From Candidatus Poribacteria bacterium (lineage in GTDB: Bacteria > Poribacteria > DTPJ01 > WJIO01): a DNA stretch of 22,255 nt. Under the pieces are notes generated by a model, which saw nothing but the letters and a program-made list of their open reading frames with translations, had not been told where the DNA came from and searched no databases. Location: NCBI GenBank assembly GCA_014730235.1, contig WJIO01000403.1, forward strand, positions 1 through 22,255, written 5' to 3'. Below, piece by piece: positions 15,345 through 22,255 of this stretch (positions are counted from its first letter, which is position 1; each line of letters starts with the position of its first letter). The position numbers and the translations under genes were made by a program.

Positions 15345-16619
15345 TTATACTTTCAAGTCAAATATCTCTATATTATTGTCCCAGAGCATAGCTTTTGCCA
15401 CTTTAAGGGCCATGTCCTCGTCCATATAACCGTCTTCAACGATATCAGCTAGTGTATTAGAAAAAGTTTGGATATACAGCTTAATTTTTGCTATAGTCCA
15501 TTCAACATAATAGCTATCCGAATACCAGCCCACAAGTTTTGGATAAGGTACAGCCTGAAGTCTTTCCAGTATCATAGGTTTTATGATACATGGATAAAAG
15601 GTATACCACCAGTGACCGGCGGCATAGCAGTTAGCAAAAGTCTTTGCATATATAGCAAGCTCATGAGTCAAAACAGTATTAAGAATACTGAAAATCATCT
15701 TAACGTTGGGGAATCGGTTCAGAGCATCCCGGAAGGTTTTCATCATATCCATCCGGGTAGAAAACCCATCCCATTCCAGCCTTTTATGTATCTTTCGATC
15801 CACACCCAGCATCATCTGGAACGGCAGATTAAATTCATCACAAACCTCAAACAGACTATAAAGCATATAAGATTTTAACCGGGTTAATTCATAATCTGTA
15901 ACGCGTTTTCCCTGCAGTATATTATCATATATTCCAGCAGCATCTGATTCTGCCACCACAAAAGCCTGAAAATCAGGAGGTAGTGATATGGCCATGGATG
16001 CGGCCCCGATTCCTACGAACTTTTGAGCGATCTGCTTTATACCTTTTTTAACATCACCGAGATTTTTTACCGATGATCCTGTAAGTTTCTCAAGCTTCTC
16101 GCGGGTGGTATCCTGGTCAATTTCCAGAACCCATTCGTCTGTCCTTAAGCTTGGGACAAAATATTCCATATCACAACCTGTCATATCCTCATCAGGCAGA
16201 TTTGTCAAAAACGATTTTTTTATATTTATACTATCCAGAGCTTTTTTATACCAGCCATCCTGACTCATGGTTTCAGATGATATCTCGCATAGATCTTGCC
16301 AATTTTCCTCGTTTATGACTTTATCTTTAAATCCCAGGGCTTCGCATATTGTCATAAAGCCCCACCAGGTAGTGGTATTCTGGATTCTTGGTATATATGG
16401 CAAAGCATTCTTTAAAAAATCATCAGGTGGTAGGGAATCGTCCATTAACGTTTCCACATCCATCCCGGCTGTAGATAGCTCCATCTTGATGTAGTGGTAG
16501 CCAAATATATTCCCGATAACACCGGCTGAAGGCGTTGGATGTTGCAAATGCGTATGTGGATCTATAATTTCCATTTTGCTTATTTCCGCTTCCAGCCTTC
16601 TGGATAATTCACTTCTCAT
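15345..16619 (-). CDS. Uronate isomerase-like (UxaC-like) amidohydrolase-superfamily protein
   Basis: A TIM-barrel metal-dependent hydrolase fold. The first strand carries DPHTHL (His22 and His24). Next come GYHYIKMELSTAGM and a helical insert, which match the DHYKWRAMR-like helix and NPLYHW region of glucuronate isomerase in layout. The last barrel strand has GWYSDSYYVEW (364-374), where Asp368 takes the place of the conserved Asp. The C-terminus DNNIEIFDL is the usual DNxxxLF end. Uronate isomerases convert glucuronate or galacturonate to the keto sugar; the substrate here is not shown. The middle-strand His expected in such proteins (QIHTG type) reads QMMLG (268-272). Length of 424 is a little short of UxaC. 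The ATG has AGGAGG 6 bp upstream. A signal peptide is absent, so it is cytoplasmic. Confidence 0.7.
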   Translation of the reverse strand: MRSELSRRLEAEISKMEIIDPHTHLQHPTPSAGVIGNIFGYHYIKMELSTAGMDVETLMDDSLPPDDFLKNALPYIPRIQNTTTWWGFMTICEALGFKDKVINEENWQDLCEISSETMSQDGWYKKALDSINIKKSFLTNLPDEDMTGCDMEYFVPSLRTDEWVLEIDQDTTREKLEKLTGSSVKNLGDVKKGIKQIAQKFVGIGAASMAISLPPDFQAFVVAESDAAGIYDNILQGKRVTDYELTRLKSYMLYSLFEVCDEFNLPFQMMLGVDRKIHKRLEWDGFSTRMDMMKTFRDALNRFPNVKMIFSILNTVLTHELAIYAKTFANCYAAGHWWYTFYPCIIKPMILERLQAVPYPKLVGWYSDSYYVEWTIAKIKLYIQTFSNTLADIVEDGYMDEDMALKVAKAMLWDNNIEIFDLKV

Positions 16620-16683
16620 TTTATCCTCCTAAACTTAAACAATAAAACCAACAGGTAAAATAAATGAGTTTAATAATATTATT

Positions 16684-16847
16684 GGTTCTTCAGGGTTTAT
16701 TGTGGTAATGTAAAAAACATTGTCTAATTAAGAAAAAACATCCTATGTTTGTCATTCCTGCTTGCGCAGGAATGACTTATTGAAGTAGATATGCTCTTAC
16801 TTAACCAGTAGAATTTCCTTCATTTCCATACTAAACCCGGAAGAGCC
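16684..16847 (-). mobile_element. MITE-like palindromic element, copy B
   Basis: A 164-bp non-coding element with ends GGTTCTTCAGGGTTTATTGTGG and (complement) GGCTCTTCCGGGTTTAGTATGG, the same two end types as copies A and C, in minus orientation. The interior is mostly unrelated to A and C except for the GTCATTCCTGC palindrome (16751-16776). Flanks AATATTATT and ACATTTATT are only partly alike, so any target duplication has decayed. It lies 64 bp upstream of the amidohydrolase start. The remaining part of the gap, 16848-17044, is AT-rich with nothing recognisable. Confidence 0.75.
16751..16776. repeat. GTCATTCCTGC palindrome inside copy B
   Basis: Arms GTCATTCCTGC (16751-16761) and GCAGGAATGAC (16766-16776) are exact complements around TTGC. 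The same arm sequence occurs in the centre of copy A and, with mismatches on one arm, in copy C. Confidence 0.9.
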
Positions 16848-17044
16848 ACATTTATTAAACTTACTAAATCACCCATTTTATATTTATCATAACACCCGAC
16901 AATTTATTTATCAAGCCCTTTATTATGACAATCTGATTTTATACAAACAAAGAAACAAAAAAGCTATTTTTGACCTACTTAAAACCCAAAAGTGTTCACT
17001 TATGGAACAAACAATCGTCTTCCTAAATGTAACAACCTGAATAA

Positions 17045-19702
17045 TTAATCCAGAACATTCAAAAATCCATCGCTGGTGCAGACCAGAATTTCAGCTAGAC
17101 CATCGCCATCCACATCTGCCAATATGGGCGTTCCCGGATCAGCCGATAAAACCACACGCCAGAGAACATGATTATCAGCATGATGATCCAGAGCTATTAA
17201 CTCGTTTGATCCCAGGGGATATAAGAATTCATCGTAACCATCGGAATCAATATCTCCACTAGCGAAGTGTCCGCCGCTCATGGAACCATGACTTTTAAGG
17301 TCTTTCACTTCCCATTTTACCTGCCCTGTTTTGCCGTCGTAACAGGCGATCCTGCCGTCCAGATGATAAAAGGCGATGTCCGGGATTCCATCACCATCGC
17401 AGTCACCGACACCTTGTAGACCGCGAGCGCCAAAATCATTACTTAGGGCTTTTTCCCACAATATATCACATTCAGGGGTCATAATAGCTATGCCGCCGAT
17501 GGCAAAGGAAAACGAGGCCAGCAGGAATTCAGTATTACCATCACCATCAAAATCCGCCGGAATAGGTGTAGAATAAGATTGCCAGCGTTTGAATACATCA
17601 CTCCATATATTTACCGGTTTCTGAAAAGGTTTGCCGGTATTGCCATCCAGTGCATAATAAATATAGGCATAACTGCCGTATATCTCATGGTAACCATCGC
17701 CGTTATTGTCAAAACAAACATAGTTGTTGGGATAAGGCCAGGCCTTGCCTGTATCATCTCGCCATATCTTCCTATGCCACCGTATATCCCCTGTCCTGCC
17801 GTCCAGGCAAAGCATTTCGGGTTGAGTGTTGGCCTGTATGGTAACCAAAACATCCCAACCCTCCTTCCTGAATAAGCCTACTCTGAAAGTTTCGGTAAGT
17901 CCTGGAGCGATCCAGTCAAACTCCGATTTCCAGTAAACTGAACCTTCATGACGTAAAGCGTATATAGTGGTATGCTCTTCATCACCGTTATCACAGCAGA
18001 TAATCTCTTTCTTCCCGTCACCGTCCAGATCAACGACCGACACAGGCGCATGATCAGTTTTCCATGTTACCCACACAGGTTGAGCCGATGCCCGGAATTT
18101 CCACAGCGTTTCAAAGTTGTTATCTTCAAGACGCATAACCCGGATAAATGCCTCAGCATCCTCAACAATTATCTCGTTTTTGCCATCACCATCCACGTCA
18201 GCCACAGCAGGTGTTGCCCTGAAATTCCCTTTTTGATAATGAGATTTTATCTTGGCCGCAGAATTTTCCAGACCGATATTTCCCGATTCAGCATTTACCT
18301 CAACCAGGATACCCAGATCAGAACTCGCTGCCAGGGCTTTAGGCGGCGTTTTAGAAGGGCTTGTTACGGTAAATTTGGTTTTATATTCCTTGCCATCAAC
18401 AGGCAGGAGCTTTTTACCCACAGAAACAAAAAATCCCTCTACATCACCATAACCATTTGTAACCAGAACCGAACGGGTAACAGGCCCCCGGGAGCTTGCG
18501 CTGTTCACATTGTCCGGGAAAAAGTAAGGACGCATGCAAAAACGTCCTTTATCATCGCTCTCCCATCGCTGTATAACCTGATTATCCTTGAGAGTTGAAA
18601 CAAAAAGCCTTGATCTGCGATCAATAGTCTTGTCCAGGGCTTCACTCATGAAGAAGTCAAAACATCCATCCGAATCCAGATCAGCCACAGCCCACAGGTA
18701 GCGATCCTGAATCTCGTATTTAACTTCACCTGTTATAACATCAAAGACTACAACCCGCCACCGTCCTTCTTCCCTGAAATCGTGGATATTTACAGCGAAT
18801 TCTATTTTACCATCACCATCCAGGTCCCGGACTGTATTGGGAAGGTTTTGCAGGTAAAATTCTCTGGGAACAGCCACATCACCTTCGTCTTTCAAATATT
18901 TATGCGACCAGACCATTTCCAGACCTGATGGTTTGTTTGCAATATACTCCAAGTGCGGCGGATCATCGGCCTGTATAACAAAATCCGGACGGCCATCACT
19001 GTTTACGTCCACCACATCAAGCTGACCATAGTTCCTACCTACATTCCAGGATACGCTTTCCTTTTCTTTGCCGGTAAGGGCATCATAAATAGCCAGATGA
19101 TAATGGGTTAAAAGAATAACTTCATCCTGCCCGTCCAGATCAGTATCAGCAATAGCCACTACCGGGGAATACATATCTTTGATCCGCTCAGTTTGCCATA
19201 CCAGCCGGGGGTTGTCCGCACCTTTGTCATAGGCATACATGCGACCGTAGTTTTCCTCCGCGCCTATGCTAAAGGCATTGTCAAACTCCACCTTCTGGTA
19301 TCCCGGAATATCCGGCAGCAGTTTTGCCAGTCTAACGGCTGATTGATTAGTTTTATTTGTCATAGAGCCTTTGCCATCAATATCAACGGAAGGCTGGCTT
19401 AAACCCCATTCAATGCTTGTTCTGCTCAAATAACCATTCCCGAAAATCTCTTCTGGTATACTGACTTCCTCATTTTTATCATCAGAATAATTAACCACCA
19501 GGTGATTAGCCCACATTCCAAGATAATGACGCTGGAGCAATTTCGGTGTTTCAGCCATCTTACCCTTTAATTCCGTATGACCGGTCATCTGGGGATCATG
19601 ACGATCCATAGGCCATTCACTGCCAGAATTGTCCATATCAGCACTCCCGTTGTAAGCAAATAATGCTATTATTGCAGTAAAACAAAAAAAGTATATCATC
19701 AC
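17045..19702 (-). CDS. Secreted FG-GAP/VCBS-repeat protein
   Basis: A large exported protein with a signal peptide (1-20, FFCFTAIIALFAYNGSA) followed by EWPMDRHDPQMTG, a start common to secreted propeller proteins. At least eleven calcium-binding-type DxDxDGxxD/E loops occur along its length (for example DTDLDGQDE, DLDGDGKIE, DFDGDGNTE, DVDGDGLAE), alternating with WxxxL-type blade strands, consistent with one or two integrin-alpha-like beta-propellers. The protein ends directly on the last blade, without an anchor or sorting domain. Such proteins bind ligands or matrix; no enzymatic domain is seen. The GTG at 19702 is followed immediately by an ATG; GGAAG lies 7 bp before the GTG. The gene stands alone, with a MITE-like copy beginning 23 bp upstream. 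Confidence 0.85.
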   Translation of the reverse strand: MMIYFFCFTAIIALFAYNGSADMDNSGSEWPMDRHDPQMTGHTELKGKMAETPKLLQRHYLGMWANHLVVNYSDDKNEEVSIPEEIFGNGYLSRTSIEWGLSQPSVDIDGKGSMTNKTNQSAVRLAKLLPDIPGYQKVEFDNAFSIGAEENYGRMYAYDKGADNPRLVWQTERIKDMYSPVVAIADTDLDGQDEVILLTHYHLAIYDALTGKEKESVSWNVGRNYGQLDVVDVNSDGRPDFVIQADDPPHLEYIANKPSGLEMVWSHKYLKDEGDVAVPREFYLQNLPNTVRDLDGDGKIEFAVNIHDFREEGRWRVVVFDVITGEVKYEIQDRYLWAVADLDSDGCFDFFMSEALDKTIDRRSRLFVSTLKDNQVIQRWESDDKGRFCMRPYFFPDNVNSASSRGPVTRSVLVTNGYGDVEGFFVSVGKKLLPVDGKEYKTKFTVTSPSKTPPKALAASSDLGILVEVNAESGNIGLENSAAKIKSHYQKGNFRATPAVADVDGDGKNEIIVEDAEAFIRVMRLEDNNFETLWKFRASAQPVWVTWKTDHAPVSVVDLDGDGKKEIICCDNGDEEHTTIYALRHEGSVYWKSEFDWIAPGLTETFRVGLFRKEGWDVLVTIQANTQPEMLCLDGRTGDIRWHRKIWRDDTGKAWPYPNNYVCFDNNGDGYHEIYGSYAYIYYALDGNTGKPFQKPVNIWSDVFKRWQSYSTPIPADFDGDGNTEFLLASFSFAIGGIAIMTPECDILWEKALSNDFGARGLQGVGDCDGDGIPDIAFYHLDGRIACYDGKTGQVKWEVKDLKSHGSMSGGHFASGDIDSDGYDEFLYPLGSNELIALDHHADNHVLWRVVLSADPGTPILADVDGDGLAEILVCTSDGFLNVLD

Positions 19703-19725
19703 TCTAATTCTTCCATAATAATATT

Positions 19726-19846
19726 GGTTCTTCCGGATTTAGTGTGATTATAGTTGAAAATTCTCTCAGCTTGTCATTACTTCGAAAGCAGGAATGACAG
19801 CATAAAGAAGTTTCTTATCTTTTACCACACTGAACCCGGAAGAGCC
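19726..19846 (-). mobile_element. MITE-like palindromic element, copy C
   Basis: A 121-bp non-coding element in minus orientation with ends GGTTCTTCCGGATTTAGTGTG and (complement) GGCTCTTCCGGGTTCAGTGTGG, flanked by a perfect 8-bp direct repeat ATAATATT (19718-19725 and 19847-19854). Its full length aligns with copy A reversed, including the GTGGTAAA, AGAAACTT, TTTATGCTGTCATTCC and GAxxATTTTCAA blocks. The central palindrome has one mutated arm (GTCATTACTTCG). It sits directly before the VCBS gene. Confidence 0.85.
19747..19752 (-). promoter_or_regulatory. Candidate -10 box for the VCBS gene inside copy C
   Basis: Read on the minus strand this is TATAAT, 44 bp before the GTG start, a position that would give an untranslated leader of under 40 bases. 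The upstream ATGACA is 19 bp away, longer than ideal for a -35. The matching site in copy A is TATAAC (6150-6155). Confidence 0.35.
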
Positions 19847-19953
19847 ATAATATTTAATATTCCCTGTTTTTCTCAGGATTGCAGCTATTAGTCATTTTAT
19901 TCTATGTTTAATTATAAAATTCATCATTCCTGGTAAATTCTTATTCCTTTTTG

Positions 19954-19978
19954 CTCAAGCTTTTTGAAAAAGCTTGAG
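19954..19978. repeat. Stand-alone copy of the inner palindrome of element A
   Basis: Arms CTCAAGCTTTTT and AAAAAGCTTGAG surround a single G, identical over the inner 21 bp to the centre of the palindrome at 6082-6130, but here without the terminal repeats. It lies 100 bp after the MATE stop on the minus strand and could act as that gene's hairpin, though no T-run follows. Confidence 0.8.
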
Positions 19979-20010
19979 GCAGTCTGCAAAATCTTATAAG
20001 CATCAAGTTG

Positions 20011-20042
20011 ATGTTGGATTTCACAAACTCAACCCAACCTAC
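20011..20042. repeat. Degenerate GTTGGGTT...CAACCCAAC dyad
   Basis: ATGTTGGATTTCAC and AACTCAACCCAACCTAC form an imperfect inverted repeat of the widespread CAACCCAACCTAC type of intergenic palindrome. Only one copy is present in the window. The rest of 19855-20077 holds nothing else recognisable apart from the hairpin at 19954. Confidence 0.4.
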
Positions 20043-20077
20043 ATTCTGTTTACGAATCACGGATTCCAGATCACTCC

Positions 20078-21427
20078 CTAAACCTTCTTATGCTTCCAGC
20101 GACCTATACTGAACCAGCCAGCGGTCATCAAACCCTGAATAATGCTGGATATGGCAATACCAAGCCAGATACCCATAAGTTCATATCGCTGGGCTAATAA
20201 CAGGGAAAGTCCGATTCTGAAGGCCAGAAGTCCGATAGCGGTCATGATCATAGGTGATAAAGTATCTCCTGCACCATTTAAAGCTCTACCTAGAATGATG
20301 GCCAATGCAATGAATCCGAAGGCAACAGCGGCGATCCTGAGGTAAACCGTTCCAATTCTTAATACTTCCGGATGGTCATTAAAAATGGGTATAATGCTTC
20401 TGGCAAATATGATATATACTATACCCATAAAAACCATGATGGCTGCCCCGATTCCTGTTATTATCCATGCTGTTCTTGCCGCTCTATCAGGTTTATCGGC
20501 ACCGAGATTCTGACCAACCAGGGTAGAAACAGCCGTACCCAGACCAAAGCCAACCATCAAAACAACAAACTGAAGTCTCATTACTACCACATAAGCAGCT
20601 ATGGCAAAAGTTCCATAAATGGCCACCACACGAGTCAATACAAGACCGGATAAATTTCTCAATATACCCTGAAGGGAAGAAAAAACTCCTATTTTCATTA
20701 TTCTTCCCATAGTCGAAAGGTTCGGCTTTTCACCATCAAATCGCAAGTCTATTATAGTTTCCTTTGTAAAAAAGAAATATAAATATAAGAGAACACCTAA
20801 ACCCCTTGCAATAACAGTTGCCCAGGCTGAACCAGCAACACCCAAGTCCGGAAATACCCATATTCCAAATATTAAAAGGGGATCAAGGCCTATGTTTATT
20901 AAAGTTGATATAACCAGAGCAATTAATGGGGTTCTGGCATCTCCAGCCGCCCGAAACATGGATGCCATTATTATGGAAAGGATCATGGTAAATGAGCCAA
21001 GAAACATGGCTCTGATATAACTGACCCCATGATCTACTACTGCATCGCTGGCACCGAGAAGCTCCAGTAAAGGTTTTGCCGATGGATAACCAATTAACGC
21101 CACTATTGCGTAGAAAAACACCCCCAGATAAAGGGATTGTACAGCTACATGCTCAGCTTCTTCTTTCTGATTAGCGCCAAAAAACCTTGAGACAAGTGCA
21201 ATATTACCAGTGTATATACCAAAGATTACCACATAAAGCATCCCCAGTATAACACCACTCATACCCACAGCCGCCACCGCCGAAGGCCCCAGCTTTCCCA
21301 CAAATATCATGTCTACGATGCTAAACAGGTTTTGTAATATATTACCTATCATTATCGGCAGCGAAAGCCGCCATATACTGCTGATTATACTCCCCTCTGT
21401 TAAATTCATACTTGAGGGTTTTCTCAT
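20078..21427 (-). CDS. MATE-family multidrug/toxin efflux transporter
   Basis: An inner-membrane exporter that uses a Na+ or H+ gradient to expel organic cations, drugs or metabolites. About twelve hydrophobic segments are arranged as two MatE repeats (about 19-180 and 240-405). The first begins SLPIMIGNILQNLFSIVDMIFVGKLGP, quoted here only as the SLPIMIGNILQNLFS start, and both halves contain Gly/Pro-rich MatE signatures (AAVGMSGVI near 52-60, GRALNGAGDT near 384-393). The length of 449 is normal for the DinF/NorM group; substrate cannot be told. The ATG has GAGGT seven bases upstream and lies 18 bp behind the DUF6785-type gene, so the two probably form an operon. Confidence 0.93.
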   Translation of the reverse strand: MRKPSSMNLTEGSIISSIWRLSLPIMIGNILQNLFSIVDMIFVGKLGPSAVAAVGMSGVILGMLYVVIFGIYTGNIALVSRFFGANQKEEAEHVAVQSLYLGVFFYAIVALIGYPSAKPLLELLGASDAVVDHGVSYIRAMFLGSFTMILSIIMASMFRAAGDARTPLIALVISTLINIGLDPLLIFGIWVFPDLGVAGSAWATVIARGLGVLLYLYFFFTKETIIDLRFDGEKPNLSTMGRIMKIGVFSSLQGILRNLSGLVLTRVVAIYGTFAIAAYVVVMRLQFVVLMVGFGLGTAVSTLVGQNLGADKPDRAARTAWIITGIGAAIMVFMGIVYIIFARSIIPIFNDHPEVLRIGTVYLRIAAVAFGFIALAIILGRALNGAGDTLSPMIMTAIGLLAFRIGLSLLLAQRYELMGIWLGIAISSIIQGLMTAGWFSIGRWKHKKV

Positions 21428-21445
21428 TAAAATACCTCACTATTC

Positions 21446-22255
21446 TTAAATCCAAAAAGCATAAGTCGGGACATGGATAAATATCCCTATCAAAGTCCAG
21501 AAACCACCAACAATAAATTCTCCCAGTATCAAACCCAGGAAAAACGGTATAAATCGTCTTAATGTGCTGAGACCCCCGTATCTTAGCACAAGCAACTTAA
21601 CTGCCCAACTGATCAAAAGGGGAAACCATATCAAATTCATAGACCAGCTAGGAGCCAGGGCATAACCTAGAGGATGCAGTGGAAACCATATAAACCTAAG
21701 TCGAAGGATCATAAGTACTATGGTAAATATAACACCAAAACCAAGAAAACCCAATGCAGCAAAATCCGGCGGCGATGGGTAAAAGAACCACCTTTGCAGT
21801 CTGTTGTGTGTCTCCCAGCCAAATCCGCCGTGAAACCCTATGGTGTGATAAGAATGGAGAAATGCCCAGGCAGATGTTACGCTTCCGATAAAAGTTGCAA
21901 TGATTATTGCTGTGCCAAATCGTTTCCAACCAAGATTAAGGCTATGGGAAATTTTCATAGACTCCAGTTGATGGGGCATTGCATGTCCCCGATAATCTCT
22001 GTTAAAACCGTAAAAAAGCGTCAAAGCCGTCAGATTTCGTGGATCAAGGCGGCGCGTACCGAAGAATGTGGATACAAAGGAATCTGTTCCCGCTGATCCC
22101 ACCGACCACAGATCATGTACCGGCGCGCCCAATTCTGCCCTAAGCCGGGTTATGGCGATTGATATGGCAAAATATAACACAAAAAAGACTATTGCTATCC
22201 ACACAGCCATCCCAGCCTGGATGGAAAACACCACCAGAGCCGCAAATCCTACGAC
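21446..22255 (-). CDS. C-terminal part of a DUF6785-type polytopic membrane protein (5' end outside the window)
   Basis: The frame is open to the right edge of the window (VVGFAALV before the GTG at 22234), so the real start lies beyond it. About seven hydrophobic segments are visible in 269 residues. The motif ITRLRAELGAPVHDLW follows a membrane helix, and a soluble-like stretch with RRLDPRNLT and GHAMPHQLESMKI follows. This matches the DUF6785/DUF6784 family, membrane proteins of about 600-700 residues with unknown role seen mainly in Poribacteria and Planctomycetes and often found near carbohydrate genes. It is followed after 18 bp by the MATE gene. Transporter-like function is a guess from topology. 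Confidence 0.75.
   Translation of the reverse strand, partial: VVGFAALVVFSIQAGMAVWIAIVFFVLYFAISIAITRLRAELGAPVHDLWSVGSAGTDSFVSTFFGTRRLDPRNLTALTLFYGFNRDYRGHAMPHQLESMKISHSLNLGWKRFGTAIIIATFIGSVTSAWAFLHSYHTIGFHGGFGWETHNRLQRWFFYPSPPDFAALGFLGFGVIFTIVLMILRLRFIWFPLHPLGYALAPSWSMNLIWFPLLISWAVKLLVLRYGGLSTLRRFIPFFLGLILGEFIVGGFWTLIGIFIHVPTYAFWI

Noticed and set aside
17972-18598. 208-residue plus-strand frame inside the VCBS gene
   Set aside because: Antisense shadow of the DxDxDG repeats, which are conserved on the minus strand.

Overview
The window looks like a chromosomal segment of an uncultured, fairly AT-rich Gram-negative bacterium, most likely of the Candidatus Poribacteria / PVC-neighbour type. 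This is inference from gene content: a short secreted LamG protein, a large FG-GAP/VCBS protein, a uronate-isomerase-like amidohydrolase, a polytopic protein of the DUF6785 type, a type II secretion secretin, and a Reg_prop/Y_Y_Y surface sensor. No rRNA, tRNA or CRISPR array was seen.

Layout. Positions 1-3395 (+) hold the end of a secretion operon: a Gly/Arg-tailed fragment, a GspC/PilP-like inner-membrane protein and the secretin GspD. Positions 3400-5097 hold two minus-strand DUF4097-like (toast-rack) genes. The upstream one runs head-to-head, with overlap, into a plus-strand GyrI-like fragment. Both appear to lack their 5' parts, as if one deletion had removed them. A strong hairpin (5103-5134) separates this from a secreted LamG protein (5160-5987, -). 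Positions 6433-10733 (+) form an apparent operon: a WbpA-type nucleotide-sugar dehydrogenase followed by RnfC, NqrB/RnfD and NqrC/RnfG homologues, with no Rnf/Nqr A, B, E or F partners in view.

Positions 10707-15140 (-) encode the most unusual protein. It has a secreted N-terminal half with a jelly-roll-like domain, two carboxypeptidase-regulatory-like domains, fourteen Reg_prop propeller repeats and a Y_Y_Y domain. A single membrane helix then leads to a cytoplasmic P-loop STAND/AAA-type NTPase with a C-terminal winged-helix-like region. It resembles the sensory half of a Bacteroidetes hybrid two-component regulator with the histidine kinase replaced by an NTPase switch. Further minus-strand genes follow: the amidohydrolase (15345-16619), the VCBS protein (17045-19702), a MATE transporter (20078-21427) and the C-terminal half of a DUF6785-type membrane protein running off the right edge (21446-22255).

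The intergenic gaps carry small palindromic mobile elements. Three copies (6037-6177, 16684-16847, 19726-19846) share terminal inverted repeats beginning GG(C/T)TCTTC, and two are flanked by perfect 7-8 bp direct repeats, so they are MITE-like insertions. One carries a TATAAT box just upstream of the VCBS gene. A different palindromic element (15160-15284) sits directly in front of the sensor-NTPase gene.

Working picture (inference): a cell that secretes proteins through a type II system, displays carbohydrate-oriented surface and periplasmic proteins, senses an outside ligand through a propeller-NTPase receptor, and makes uronic-acid sugar nucleotides beside a membrane flavin electron-transfer module.
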